Positions 46,628 through 55,336 of a DNA stretch of 64,000 nt are shown here, in pieces. The translations under genes were made by a program, and so were the position numbers. Position 1 is the first letter of the stretch; every line of letters begins with the position of its first letter. The stretch covers positions 62,001 to 126,000 of the forward strand of contig NZ_JAJISD010000004.1 of assembly GCF_020880995.1 (NCBI RefSeq). The letters are read 5' to 3'. Origin of the DNA: Reyranella aquatilis. Its GTDB lineage: Bacteria; Pseudomonadota; Alphaproteobacteria; Reyranellales; Reyranellaceae. Under the pieces are notes generated by a model. It was not told the DNA's origin, searched no databases, and saw only the letters and a list, made by a program, of their open reading frames with translations.

Positions 46628-47973
46628 CACAGCACCTCCTTCAGGGCGGCGACCAGCGGGTCCATGCCCGCGTCGGTGGCCGTTTCGGTCGCCGCCAGCA
46701 GCAGCAGGTTCTCGACCGAGGGATCGTTGGGAATCAGGCGCGACACAGGAAGCCCGCCCAGGATGCGCTTGGCCGCCAGCGCCTCGACGACCTCGGCCGC
46801 GGGCTTCGGCAGCTTCACGGTGAACTCGTTGAAGAAGCTGTCGTTCAGCAGCTTCACGCCCGGCACGGCGGCGAGCTTGTCGGCGAGCTGCGAGGCCTTG
46901 GCGTGGTTCAGTTCGGCCAGGCGCGCGAAGCCGGCTTCGCCCAGCAGGGTGAGATGCACGGTGAAGGCCAGGGCGCAGAGCCCGGCGTTGGTGCAGATGT
47001 TGGACGTCGCCTTCTCGCGGCGGATGTGCTGCTCGCGCGTGGAGAGGGTGAGCACGAAGCCGCGCTTGCCGTCGGCATCGACGGTCTCGCCGACGAGGCG
47101 GCCCGGCATCTGGCGCATGTACTTGTCGCGGGTCGCGAACAGGCCGACGTAAGGACCGCCGAAGCCCAGCCCGTTGCCGATCGACTGGCCCTCGCAGACC
47201 ACGATGTCGGCGCCCATCTCGCCCGGCGGCATCAGCAGGCCCAGCGAAACCACTTCCGTCACCACCACGATCAGCAGCGCACCGGCGGCGTGGCAGGCCG
47301 CGGCGAGCTTGGTGAAGTCGCGGATATGACCGAAGAAGCTCGGATTCTGCACGACCACGCAGGACGTGTCGCGATCGACCGCGGCGATCAGGTCCTCGAG
47401 GCCCTCGGCATCGGTCTTCGACAGGGCGGCGGTGAAGCCTTCCCACTTGGCCGTCGTTTCGATGACGCTGCGATACTGCGGATGCAGGCCGCCCGAGATC
47501 AGCGCCTTGTGCCGGCGGGTGATGCGGTTGGCCATCAGCACCGCCTCGGCGGTGCCGGTCGAGCCGTCGTACATCGAGGCGTTCGCGACATCCATGCCGG
47601 TGAGCAGGGTCACCTGGGTCTGGAACTCGAACAGGTACTGCAGAGTCCCTTGCGTGATTTCCGGCTGATACGGCGTGTACGAGGTCAGGAATTCGCCGCG
47701 CTGGATCATGTAGTCGACGGTCGCCGGCACATGATGGCGGTAGGCGCCGGCGCCGATGAAGAATGGCGTCGAGGCGGGCGACAGGTTCTTGGCGGCGAAG
47801 CCCTGGAAGGCACGCTCGACTTCGAGTTCGCCCTGGTGATCGGGCAGGCCGCCGACCTTGGCCGCCAGCCGCGCCGAGGCCGGCACGTCCCGGAACAGCT
47901 CGTCGACCGACTTGGCGCCGATCACGCTCAGCATCTCGCGGCGGTCGGCGTCGGTGAGGGGGAGATAACGCAT
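46627..47973 (-). CDS. gcvPA: Glycine dehydrogenase (decarboxylating) subunit 1
   Basis: 448 residues, the non-PLP half. It begins [15 protein letters not shown], then [16 protein letters not shown] and the [15 protein letters not shown] block typical of GcvPA. AAGGAGC stands upstream of the ATG at 47973. A 144-base gap with two palindromic repeats separates it from gcvH. Confidence 0.95.
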   Translation of the reverse strand: MRYLPLTDADRREMLSVIGAKSVDELFRDVPASARLAAKVGGLPDHQGELEVERAFQGFAAKNLSPASTPFFIGAGAYRHHVPATVDYMIQRGEFLTSYTPYQPEITQGTLQYLFEFQTQVTLLTGMDVANASMYDGSTGTAEAVLMANRITRRHKALISGGLHPQYRSVIETTAKWEGFTAALSKTDAEGLEDLIAAVDRDTSCVVVQNPSFFGHIRDFTKLAAACHAAGALLIVVVTEVVSLGLLMPPGEMGADIVVCEGQSIGNGLGFGGPYVGLFATRDKYMRQMPGRLVGETVDADGKRGFVLTLSTREQHIRREKATSNICTNAGLCALAFTVHLTLLGEAGFARLAELNHAKASQLADKLAAVPGVKLLNDSFFNEFTVKLPKPAAEVVEALAAKRILGGLPVSRLIPNDPSVENLLLLAATETATDAGMDPLVAALKEVL

Positions 47974-48001
47974 CAGGCTCTTGCTCCTTGAGTAGTGTCC
48001 C

Positions 48002-48042
48002 CATCCTGAGGAGCATCGTGGCGCGATGCGTCTCGCAGGATG
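48002..48042. repeat. REP-like palindromic element, copy 1
   Basis: CATCCTGAGGAGCATCG... to ...CTCGCAGGATG: imperfect palindrome with outer arms CATCCTG/CAGGATG. It belongs to the class of short intergenic palindromes containing CATCCT(T/G)...CTCAGGATG seen widely in alphaproteobacterial genomes. Confidence 0.6.
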
Positions 48043-48066
48043 GGAACGAGCACCTTGTCCCTTGCC

Positions 48067-48105
48067 CATCCTTCGAGACGTGCCCTGCAGGCACTCCTCA
48101 GGATG
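48067..48105. repeat. REP-like palindromic element, copy 2, inverted
   Basis: CATCCTTCGAGACGTGCC...to...CTCCTCAGGATG, related to the copy at 48002 but in the opposite orientation (the GAGGAGC side now on the right). The two form a pair inside the gcv operon, between gcvH and gcvPA. Confidence 0.6.
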
Positions 48106-48117
48106 AGGTTTGACTGG

Positions 48118-48495
48118 CTAGCCGAGGCTCTTCACGAAGGCGTCGTAGGCCGCCTCGTCCATCAGGCCGTCGAGTTCGCCCTTGTCGGCGAGCTTCAGCT
48201 TGAAGAACCAGCCCTTGCCCGTCGGCTCGGCGTTCACGTCGCCCGGCGTTTCGGCCAGCGCGGCATTGCTCTCGACGACCTCGCCGCTGGCGGGCGCGTA
48301 GATGTCGGACGCGGCCTTCACCGATTCGACGACGGCGCAGGCCTCGCCCTTGGCGACGGTGCGGCCGGCGGCCGGCACGTCGACGAACACGACGTCGCCC
48401 AGCTGCTCCTGCGCGTACTGCGTGATGCCGATCGTGCCGACATCGCCCTCTACGCGGATCCATTCATGTTCTTCGGTGTACTTGGTCTCGGCCAT
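48118..48495 (-). CDS. gcvH: Glycine cleavage system H protein
   Basis: 125-residue lipoyl carrier. Lipoylated lysine is in [19 protein letters not shown]; the start [12 protein letters not shown] is the family signature. It shuttles the aminomethyl group between GcvP and GcvT. It begins 9 bases after gcvT stops, with an ATG at 48495. Confidence 0.96.
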   Translation of the reverse strand: MAETKYTEEHEWIRVEGDVGTIGITQYAQEQLGDVVFVDVPAAGRTVAKGEACAVVESVKAASDIYAPASGEVVESNAALAETPGDVNAEPTGKGWFFKLKLADKGELDGLMDEAAYDAFVKSLG

Positions 48496-48504
48496 CTTGA
48501 TCTC

Positions 48505-49641
48505 CTATCCGCGGTAGTAGGCGTGCTTGACGAAAGGCATGGGCACGATCTCGGCCGCCACGGGCTTGCCGCGCACCATGAGATCGACCTTGGTTCCGTT
48601 GGCTGACTGGCTGCGCTCGACGTAGCCCATGGCAATGGCGCGGCCCATGGTCGGCGAGAAGCCGCCCGACGTGACGGTCCCGACGGTCTTGCCGCCGATC
48701 ACGATCTCCGCGCCCTCGCGCGCGATCGCCTTGCCTTCGGGCAGCAGGCCGACCCGCTTTCGCGACGAGCCTTCGGCGATCTGCTTCTGCACGACAGCAG
48801 CGCCGGGGAACCCGCCCTGCACACGTCGCTCCTTGCCGACGCTCCAGAGCAGCACCGCCTCGACCGGCGTCGTCGTGGTGTCGATGTCATGACCGTAGAG
48901 GCAGAGCCCGGCCTCAAGGCGCAGCGAATCGCGCGCGCCCAGGCCGATCGGCTTGACCTCGGGATGGCCGAGCAGCTTGCGCGCGATGGCGTCGGTCTGG
49001 TCGGCCGGCGTCGAGATCTCGTAGCCGTCGCCGCCGGTGTAGCCCGAGCGCGTGACGTAGCAGCGCGCGCCGTCGATCACGACATAAGCGCCGGTCATGA
49101 ACTTCATGGTCGCGACCTGCGGTACCAGCCGCGACAGCACGGCCGACGCCTGCGGCCCTTGAAGCGCCAGCAACCCGCGCGAAAACATCGGCTCGATCTC
49201 GCACGTTGCCGAGAGATGCTTCTGCATGTGCGCGAGATCGGCGTCCTTGCAGGCCGCGTTCACGACCACGAGCAGGTGATCGCCCGTGCTGGTCACCATC
49301 AGGTCGTCGAGGATGCCGCCGGCATCGTTGGTGAACTGCGTGTAGCGCTGCTGGCCCGGCTGGAGCCCGGCGATATCGCCCGGCACCAGCGTCTCGAGCG
49401 CCTTCGCCGCGTTCTGGCCGGGCTTCGCGGTGAGCCGCACCTGGCCCATGTGCGAGACGTCGAACAGGCCGCAGGCGGTACGGGTATGGTTGTGCTCGAC
49501 CAGGATGCCGGTCGGGTACTGGACCGGCATCTCGTAGCCGGCGAACGGCACCAGGCGCGCACCCAGCTCGCGATGAAGGTCGTAAAGCGGCGTGCGCTTC
49601 AGGGGGCCGGCGGATGATTCGGTCAATACAGTCTCCGTCAC
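48505..49641 (-). CDS. gcvT: Glycine cleavage system aminomethyltransferase (T protein)
   Basis: 378 residues from the GTG at 49641. It transfers the methylene group from aminomethyl-GcvH to THF. Visible blocks are LKRTPLYDLHRELGARLVPFAGYEMP, GLFDVSHMGQ, GYTGGDGYEI and ARDSLRLEAGLCLYG with the catalytic aspartate. A TTG at 49626 has GGAG six bases upstream and may be the true start, shortening the protein by 5 residues. It is preceded by a tandem glycine riboswitch. Confidence 0.95.
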   Translation of the reverse strand: MTETVLTESSAGPLKRTPLYDLHRELGARLVPFAGYEMPVQYPTGILVEHNHTRTACGLFDVSHMGQVRLTAKPGQNAAKALETLVPGDIAGLQPGQQRYTQFTNDAGGILDDLMVTSTGDHLLVVVNAACKDADLAHMQKHLSATCEIEPMFSRGLLALQGPQASAVLSRLVPQVATMKFMTGAYVVIDGARCYVTRSGYTGGDGYEISTPADQTDAIARKLLGHPEVKPIGLGARDSLRLEAGLCLYGHDIDTTTTPVEAVLLWSVGKERRVQGGFPGAAVVQKQIAEGSSRKRVGLLPEGKAIAREGAEIVIGGKTVGTVTSGGFSPTMGRAIAMGYVERSQSANGTKVDLMVRGKPVAAEIVPMPFVKHAYYRG

Positions 49642-49702
49642 AGGTCGCGTTCGACGCGACCGGAGTCGCGCTGTCCCGACGCACGAAATGCGCCGTTCGC
49701 GA

Positions 49703-49885
49703 CCCCCTCTGTCCGGAGACCTGAAAGATTCGCCGGCGCACGAGCCGGCTTACTTCGTCGGTGGGCGTGCGCCGAATGAGGCGCCCGCCGCTTTCCAGAG
49801 ACCCATCCCCCTGCGGTCCATTTGCCTGAGAGTTTCCGGGGCCGGTTGCTCCTTCGGCGCCATCCTCGCGGATGGGCTCTCCCAC
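49703..49885 (-). promoter_or_regulatory. Tandem glycine riboswitch
   Basis: Read on the minus strand, aptamer 1 runs from GGGAGAGCCC (near 49883) through GCCGAAGGAGCAACC and GGAAACTCTCAGGCAAA to GGACCG. Aptamer 2 runs from TCTGGAAAGCGG through CACCGACGAAGTAAGCC and ATCTTTCAGGTCTCCGGACAG to AGGGGG near 49703. The two-aptamer order and these conserved blocks are diagnostic. Between it and gcvT lies a 7-bp hairpin (49643-49661) next to the start region that could be the expression platform. In this family glycine binding turns the gcv genes on. Confidence 0.95.
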
Positions 49886-49985
49886 AGGTTCGACTGGGCA
49901 CGCGGACCATAGGCAGGGGCCCTCTTCCCGTCCACGCACAAAGCCTTCCCGAGCGCCAAATCACGGGGAAAATCCAACTTCCCCC

Positions 49986-50031
49986 TTGAAATTAAGTGAT
50001 TACTCACTTATTTTGCGAGTGTCTGCTCACT
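49986..50031 (+). promoter_or_regulatory. TetR-gene promoter with two operator sites
   Basis: A TTGAAA (49986-49991) and TATTTT (50009-50014) pair with a 17-base spacer. An 18-bp near-palindrome TAAGTGA-TTAC-TCACTTA (49993-50010) fills the spacer. The core AGTG-N6-CACTTA occurs at 49995-50010 and again at 50018-50033, 23 bases apart. Related half-sites (CACT-N6-AGTG, 50164-50177) lie just before the TetR start. This arrangement fits autorepression by the TetR protein. Confidence 0.6.
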
Positions 50032-50044
50032 TATGGAGGCTGAC

Positions 50045-50236
50045 ATGTTCATTCGTCGCTCGTTCAGTGAATTCCTCGTACTCCAGAGCGAGGCTCCGTC
50101 GCCCCCGCCGTCCGACTGGGTAATCGACTGGCGCTGGCTTTCCGACGCCGACACAGAGCGTTCCACTTTCGCGAGTGAGCGCTCCCTCATAGACTGCCCG
50201 GTATGGGAAAAGCCGAAGAGACCAAGGCCCGCGTAG
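50045..50236 (+). CDS. Small ORF between TetR promoter and TetR gene
   Basis: 63 codons starting with an ATG that has an ideal GGAGG (50036-50040), immediately downstream of the predicted promoter. The product begins MFIRRSFSEFLVLQSE and contains APSPPPSDWVIDWRW; no family is recognised. It overlaps the start of the TetR gene by 34 bases in another frame. The TetR gene has no ribosome binding site of its own, so this ORF may act as a translated leader. Confidence 0.4.
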   Translation: MFIRRSFSEFLVLQSEAPSPPPSDWVIDWRWLSDADTERSTFASERSLIDCPVWEKPKRPRPA

Positions 50237-50778
50237 AGCGCGCCGCACTCACGCTGTTCGTGGCGCGCGGCGTGGCGGAGACCACGACCCGGGAGATCGC
50301 CATGGCGGCCTCGATCGCCGAGGGCACGATCTACCGCTACTTCCCCAGCAAGGAGCAGCTCGCCCTCGACATTTTCCTCGGCCACCACCGCGCGCTGGCC
50401 GAGGCGCTGGCCGAGGCACAGCGGCCCGTCACGGGCCTGCGGGACAAGATCGAAGCGATCGTCCGCTGCTACTGCGAATGGGCGGACCGCGACTGGTCGC
50501 TGTTCGCCTATCACCTGCTGACCCAGCACCTGTTCCTGGCGATGGTCCCGGACGGCACGCCCAATCCGGTCGACGTGGTGCGGGAAGTCATCGTGAACGC
50601 CATGGCATCCGGCGAGATCCCGTCACGGGATCCCGACCTTGCGGCGGCCTCCGCCATCGGCACCGTCATGCAGCCCGCAACCTACAAGGTCTACGGCCGC
50701 TTCGAGGGGCCCCTCTCCGACCATGTGGCGTTCTTTGCCGATGCCGCGTGGGCGGTGCTGGCTGTGCCTCCGCGGTAA
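50203..50778 (+). CDS. TetR/AcrR family transcriptional regulator
   Basis: 191 residues. The N-terminal helix-turn-helix is TTREIAMAASIAEGTIYRYFPSKEQL (starting near residue 28), and the C-terminal helical part binds an unknown ligand. Two AGTG-N6-CACT sites on its own promoter suggest autorepression. It is divergent from the glycine riboswitch/gcv operon and convergent with the GGCT-like gene; the effector target is not obvious. Confidence 0.9.
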   Translation: MGKAEETKARVERAALTLFVARGVAETTTREIAMAASIAEGTIYRYFPSKEQLALDIFLGHHRALAEALAEAQRPVTGLRDKIEAIVRCYCEWADRDWSLFAYHLLTQHLFLAMVPDGTPNPVDVVREVIVNAMASGEIPSRDPDLAAASAIGTVMQPATYKVYGRFEGPLSDHVAFFADAAWAVLAVPPR

Positions 50779-50829
50779 CAAGCCCGGCGCCCGGAAGAGC
50801 GCGGCTCCCTTCAAGGGCTACGAGGCAGA

Positions 50830-51174
50830 TCAGGCAGCGACGTAGACAAAGGCCTCGAGCCCGGACTTCAGGCGCACCGCGATTCGCTTGTAGTCCGCGA
50901 CCTCGTAGGTGTCGGCGGCCGCCAACTCGGCCTCCGTGATCTTCAGGACGACGCCGGCTACTTCGTCGCCCACAAGGTCGGACGGGCGCGCGATCAGATG
51001 ATGGGTCTTGCCACTGGTCCTCACGACCTCCGCATCCGTGATCTCCAGCAGCGACGTCGCGTAGCCAGGCAAGGCATCGGCGCGACCTTCGAGTCGACGG
51101 CCGAAGGTCGCAAGCTGCACGTCTTCCTGCTGCAGCGTGCCGTAGGAGAAGAGCCAGACCTCGGCTGTCGTCAC
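50830..51174 (-). CDS. Gamma-glutamylcyclotransferase-like (AIG2) protein
   Basis: 114 residues with the GGCT-fold start VWLFSYGTLQQ (the YGTL substrate loop) and the conserved glutamate region AAADTYEVADYKRIAV. Members cleave gamma-glutamyl amides to 5-oxoproline, so it may act on glutathione-derived compounds. The start is GTG at 51174, 7 bases after the iron-sulfur protein gene; last gene of a four-gene operon. Confidence 0.85.
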   Translation of the reverse strand: MTTAEVWLFSYGTLQQEDVQLATFGRRLEGRADALPGYATSLLEITDAEVVRTSGKTHHLIARPSDLVGDEVAGVVLKITEAELAAADTYEVADYKRIAVRLKSGLEAFVYVAA

Positions 51175-51181
51175 GCCGGTG

Positions 51182-52528
51182 TCAGCCCTCGCGGGCGAGC
51201 GCCGTGAAGGCTTCGGCGAAGGCTTCGCGCGGGCCTCCGACGCCGGTTTCGTTGAAGATGTCGGCGGTGAGCGACTTCACGGCGTTCTCGTCGATGCGCA
51301 CGCCGTTGTTCTCGAGGAAGCCGCGCGCGGCCGTCACGGCCTCGTCCATCGCGCCGCCGCGCTTGTAGAGCCGGTAGTAGTCGGGATGGCCGCCGCGGCC
51401 CAGCGCCTCGGCCAGCACGTCGGTGAAGTTCACGACCCTGAGCGACGGATAGATCGCCTCGGCGCCGGAGAGCGCGCGATGGCAGGAATGGTACATGGTG
51501 ACGATCGTGTCGGCGCCGCCATCGAGCGCGCCTCTCACCAGGTCACGATGGATCGCCTGCTCGCGGTCCTTGAACTTCGCGGCCTGGCCGCCGCAGGCAT
51601 AGGAGAAGCCGGAATCCTGAGGCAGGTCGACCAGTTCCAGGTTGGGCACGGCGCGCAGCAGGTTGCGGATGCTCTCCACCGTGGCGCCGATGCCGAGATG
51701 CTCGTGGATCACGACGCGACGCCTGGGCTGGTCGGCCTTGAAGCGCGCCTTCAGCGCGTCGAGGTTGGCCGCGAGGAATTCGCTCACATGGCCGAGGTCG
51801 AACGACGGCGCCTCGACGTCCTTCTCCAACTCGTCGAAGTTCTTGGTGCAGGTCGGGCACCAGGTCAGCACCTTCGAGGCGCCGGACTGGCCGAAGCGCT
51901 GGAAGGTGCGATGGCCCATCCGCTCGTAGGTCGGCAGATCGGCTTCCTGGAACTGATAGACGCCGCAGCAATGGGCGGTGCCGCCGACCACGTCGAAGTC
52001 GAGCTCCAGCGCGTCGAGAATGTCCATGACGTTCAGCACGATGTGCGGCGTGCGCAGCACGTTGCAGCCCGTGTAGAACAGCACGTCGGCGCTGCGCCGT
52101 TCGGCCGGCGCCAGGATCTTCTTCAGCGTCTCGGAGGGAAGCTGCATGCTGGCCAGCAGCCGCACCGCCTGCGCCATGTGGCGGAAACGGCCGGCGGCGT
52201 TCGCTGCGCCCTCCTGCACCGGCCGGGTCGCCTGCAGCGACTTCATCTTGGCGATGGTCACCCACTGGCGGACGTTGATCTCCTCGGGACAGGCGGCGGT
52301 GCAACGCGCACTGCCGTCGCAGGCACCCAGCCACTTGTCGAGCAGCGGCGCCGCGGCGCCGCCGTCCCGCGTCAGCGCAACGAGTTCACCGACGCGCTCG
52401 ACGCCCTCGCCCATGTCGAGCCCGCTCTCGCGCGCCGTGGGACAGGCCTCGAAGCACTTGCCGCAGGTCGTACAGCGATCGGCCGCCTCGGCGACCAACG
52501 CTTCGAGTCTGTCGGCATAGGCGCTCAT
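51182..52528 (-). CDS. 4Fe-4S and CCG-domain protein (HdrD/GlcF-like)
   Basis: 448 residues. N-terminal ferredoxin ligands are C19, C22, C25, C29; the second set (C70, C76, C80) has only three obvious cysteines. A CCG (cysteine-rich) domain follows with FYTGCNVLRTPH, GGTAHCCGVYQF and TWCPTCTKNF, and a second degenerate copy with YACGGQAAKF. Such proteins pass electrons in heterodisulfide, glycolate or lactate oxidation. No flavoprotein partner is adjacent. The start overlaps the lipoprotein gene stop by one base. Confidence 0.85.
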   Translation of the reverse strand: MSAYADRLEALVAEAADRCTTCGKCFEACPTARESGLDMGEGVERVGELVALTRDGGAAAPLLDKWLGACDGSARCTAACPEEINVRQWVTIAKMKSLQATRPVQEGAANAAGRFRHMAQAVRLLASMQLPSETLKKILAPAERRSADVLFYTGCNVLRTPHIVLNVMDILDALELDFDVVGGTAHCCGVYQFQEADLPTYERMGHRTFQRFGQSGASKVLTWCPTCTKNFDELEKDVEAPSFDLGHVSEFLAANLDALKARFKADQPRRRVVIHEHLGIGATVESIRNLLRAVPNLELVDLPQDSGFSYACGGQAAKFKDREQAIHRDLVRGALDGGADTIVTMYHSCHRALSGAEAIYPSLRVVNFTDVLAEALGRGGHPDYYRLYKRGGAMDEAVTAARGFLENNGVRIDENAVKSLTADIFNETGVGGPREAFAEAFTALAREG

Positions 52529-53064
52529 CAGCGTCCCATCTGCCGATTGTATTCGAGCTCCTCGCGCGACGGCTTGAGGCCGACGGCGATGCGGTAGCCA
52601 CCGAGTTCGGAGAGCTGGCTGAACGGCAGGTTGAGCACGAGGTCTTCCTGCGACTGGCCGCGCGGGTTGGAGCCCGACAGCTTGAAGTCGGCGGTGAAGT
52701 CCTGCCCCTGGACGACCTGGCCGGAGGGGCCGAGCACGCGCACGAAATACGGCACGCGGGTCTGGCCTGGGACGATCGACGGACCGGCGCTCACGACCAC
52801 CCGCATGATCACGTTCACTTCCAGCTGATTGCGCCGCAGCGTGCACTTGGAGCCGACGCCGTTCAGCGCGGCCTCGTACTCGACGTCGCGCGGATCGCGG
52901 CCCGGTCCGTCCTTGAAGTGGGTCAGACGGCCGGCATCCTGGACGGTGAACGGCACCGGGCAATAGATGCTCGACGGGTCGTCGTCCTTGCTGCCGCCGC
53001 AGCCGGCGAGGAGAAGGGTGGCCAGCGCAACGGGTGCAATACGCAGATACATCTTCAGGGTCAT
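52528..53064 (-). CDS. Putative lipoprotein
   Basis: 178 residues. The signal APVALATLLLAGC ends in a lipobox, so the mature protein should be lipid-anchored at Cys. The rest is beta-rich (SKCTLRRNQLEVNVIMRVVV, YFVRVLGPSGQVV) with no recognised domain, and two further cysteines (IYCPVPF, SKCTL) could form a disulfide. ATGA overlap with the CDGSH gene and one-base overlap with the next gene show an operon. Function unknown. Confidence 0.8.
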   Translation of the reverse strand: MTLKMYLRIAPVALATLLLAGCGGSKDDDPSSIYCPVPFTVQDAGRLTHFKDGPGRDPRDVEYEAALNGVGSKCTLRRNQLEVNVIMRVVVSAGPSIVPGQTRVPYFVRVLGPSGQVVQGQDFTADFKLSGSNPRGQSQEDLVLNLPFSQLSELGGYRIAVGLKPSREELEYNRQMGR

Positions 53065-53303
53065 GCCAGTGTCTTGTGGGCGCCGTCGCACAACGGCTTC
53101 TTGGAGGAGTGCTTGCAGGCGCAGAGCCAGTAGTCGCCGCTCTTTTCAACGTTGTATTTCATCGGCGCGAGGCCGCTGCCCTTGTGGCTGCCGTCACAGA
53201 AGGGCTGGGCCTTGCTCAGCCCGCAGGAGCACCACCAATAGTCCTTGCCCGCCTCCAGAGAGACCTTCGCAGGCGCCTTGGCCGCGACAACCGGCTCGGT
53301 CAT
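53061..53303 (-). CDS. Double CDGSH-type iron-sulfur protein
   Basis: 80 residues holding two mitoNEET-like 2Fe-2S sites: C25, C27, C36, H40 (CSCGLSKAQPFCDGSH) and C61, C63, C72, H76 (CACKHSSKKPLCDGAH). This three-Cys-one-His coordination is the mark of the family. It likely acts in electron or cluster transfer in the cytoplasm. First gene of the operon with the lipoprotein, CCG protein and GGCT-like protein; divergent from ispH. Confidence 0.93.
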   Translation of the reverse strand: MTEPVVAAKAPAKVSLEAGKDYWWCSCGLSKAQPFCDGSHKGSGLAPMKYNVEKSGDYWLCACKHSSKKPLCDGAHKTLA

Positions 53304-53424
53304 GTTGCTTTCCCCGTTGCGGCGGCTTTGTTACGGTGCCGCGCCAAATCCGTACTGCACGGACTCTAGGCAATGGTCCGCAGGCCCGCAAGCGAGCGGG
53401 TCGTCCTCCCGTTGAACGATTTTC

Positions 53425-54375
53425 ATGATTGCCCAGAAGAAGCCGCTCACGATCCTGCTCGCCAGCCCGCGCGGCTTCTGCGCCGGCGTCGATCGCGCCA
53501 TCCAGATCGTCGAGCGCGCGCTCGAACGCTACGGGCGGCCGGTCTATGTACGCCACGAGATCGTTCACAACCGCTTCGTGGTCGAGAACCTCGAGGCCCA
53601 GGGTGCGATCTTCGTCGACGAGCTCGACGAGGTGCCGGACGACAGGCCCGTCGTATTTTCCGCGCATGGCGTGCCGAAATCCGTGCCCGCCGAAGCCGCC
53701 CGTCGCAACCTGCTCTATGTCGACGCGACCTGCCCGCTGGTTTCGAAGGTCCATCGCGAGGCCGAACGCCACGCCCAGTCGGGCCGCACGGTCATCCTGA
53801 TCGGCCATGCCGGCCATCCCGAGGTGATCGGCACGATGGGTCAGCTGCCGCCGGGCAAGGTGGTGCTGGTCGAGGACGTGGCGCAGGCCGAGCGGCTCAC
53901 CGTGCCCGATCCGGAGAATCTCGCCTACGCCACACAGACGACCCTGTCGGTCGACGACACGACCGGCATCGTGGCTGCATTGCGCCGCCGGTTCCCCTCG
54001 ATCCAGGGTCCGAAGATGGAAGACATCTGCTACGCCACCACCAACCGGCAGGCGGCGGTCAAGGCGATCGCCGAGCGCTGCGACGCGATGGTGGTGATCG
54101 GCGCGCCCAACTCGTCGAACTCGATGCGGCTGGTCGAGGTCGCCGCCAACTACGGCTGCGCGAAGTCGCGGCTGGTGCAGCGCGCCGCCGACATGGACTG
54201 GGACTGGCTGGGCTCCTCGCGGCGCCTCGGAATCACCGCCGGCGCCTCGGCGCCCGAGCTGCTGGTCGACGAGCTGATCGAGGCCTGCCGCGCGCGCTAC
54301 GACGTCACCGTCGAGGAAGTGCGCACCACCGAGGAAAGCGTCGTGTTCAAGCTGCCGCGCGCGCTGGTGGCCTGA
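53425..54375 (+). CDS. ispH: 4-hydroxy-3-methylbut-2-enyl diphosphate reductase
   Basis: Last step of the MEP isoprenoid pathway, 316 residues. The three cluster cysteines are in [22 protein letters not shown] and ICYATTNRQ, and the substrate region [15 protein letters not shown] is present. Start at 53425 ([19 protein letters not shown]). One base separates it from thrB; the ispH-thrB-rnhA order is common in alphaproteobacteria. Confidence 0.97.
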   Translation: MIAQKKPLTILLASPRGFCAGVDRAIQIVERALERYGRPVYVRHEIVHNRFVVENLEAQGAIFVDELDEVPDDRPVVFSAHGVPKSVPAEAARRNLLYVDATCPLVSKVHREAERHAQSGRTVILIGHAGHPEVIGTMGQLPPGKVVLVEDVAQAERLTVPDPENLAYATQTTLSVDDTTGIVAALRRRFPSIQGPKMEDICYATTNRQAAVKAIAERCDAMVVIGAPNSSNSMRLVEVAANYGCAKSRLVQRAADMDWDWLGSSRRLGITAGASAPELLVDELIEACRARYDVTVEEVRTTEESVVFKLPRALVA

Positions 54376-54376
54376 C

Positions 54377-55327
54377 GTGGCGGTTTACACGGAAGTCGGC
54401 GACACCGAGCTCGAAGCCTTTCTCGCCGAATACGACATCGGCCAGGCCGATTCCTTCAAGGGGATCGCCGAGGGCGTCGAGAACACCAACTTCCTCCTGA
54501 CTACGACGAAGGGCCAGTACATCGTCACGCTCTACGAGAAGCGCGTCGATCCGCGGGATCTCCCCTTCTTCCTCGGCCTGATGGATCATCTCGCCGCGCG
54601 CGGCATCACCTGCCCGCAGCCGATCCACGGCCGCGACGGCAATGCGCTGCGGACGCTCGCCGGCAAGCCGGCGGCGATCACCAGCTTTCTCCACGGCATG
54701 TGGCCGCGCCGCACGACGGTCGCGCACTGCGCACCCGTCGGCGAGGCGCTCGCCGGCCTGCATCTCGCGGGCCAGGACTTTCCGCTCAGGCGGCCCAATG
54801 CCCTGTCGGTCGCCGGCTGGCGCCCGCTCTGGGAGGGTTCGCGCCGGCACATCGATGCCGCGCTGGACCGCGAGCTGGGCGCCGAGATCGAATTCTTCGA
54901 AGCCAACTGGCCAAGCGGCCTGCCGGCCGGCGTGATCCATGCCGACCTGTTCAACGATAACGTCTTCTTCCTGCAGGACAGGCTGTCGGGCCTGATCGAC
55001 TTCTACTTCGCCTGCAACGACCTCTTGGCCTACGACGTCGCGATCTGCCTCAACGCCTGGTGCTTCGAGGCCGACAGTTCCTTCAACGCGACCAAGGCGC
55101 GCGCGCTGCTGCAGGGCTACGAGCGCGTGCGCAGGCTCTCCGACGAGGAGAAGCAGGCGCTGCCGCTGCTCGCCCGCGGCTCGGCGCTGCGGTTCGCACT
55201 GACGCGGCTCTACGACTGGGTGCACACACCGCCCGACGCGCTGGTCAAGCGCAAGGACCCGCAGGAGTATCTGGCCCGGCTGCGTTTCCATCGCGCCGTT
55301 TCGTCCCTGTCGGACTATGGATTGTAA
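54377..55327 (+). CDS. thrB: Homoserine kinase (type II, ThrB)
   Basis: 316-residue kinase of the APH-like type used for threonine synthesis in alphaproteobacteria. It begins [20 protein letters not shown], which is family-specific, and has [14 protein letters not shown] and [10 protein letters not shown] as catalytic and metal-binding motifs. The start codon is GTG, one base after the ispH stop. Confidence 0.94.
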   Translation: MAVYTEVGDTELEAFLAEYDIGQADSFKGIAEGVENTNFLLTTTKGQYIVTLYEKRVDPRDLPFFLGLMDHLAARGITCPQPIHGRDGNALRTLAGKPAAITSFLHGMWPRRTTVAHCAPVGEALAGLHLAGQDFPLRRPNALSVAGWRPLWEGSRRHIDAALDRELGAEIEFFEANWPSGLPAGVIHADLFNDNVFFLQDRLSGLIDFYFACNDLLAYDVAICLNAWCFEADSSFNATKARALLQGYERVRRLSDEEKQALPLLARGSALRFALTRLYDWVHTPPDALVKRKDPQEYLARLRFHRAVSSLSDYGL

Positions 55328-55336
55328 GAGGGACGC

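Noticed and set aside
45029-48094. Apparent single frame joining gcvPB to upstream sequence, as if a fused P protein
   Set aside because: The upstream part reads gcvPA out of frame. Split GcvPA/GcvPB with TGATG coupling is the normal two-subunit form, not a frameshift.
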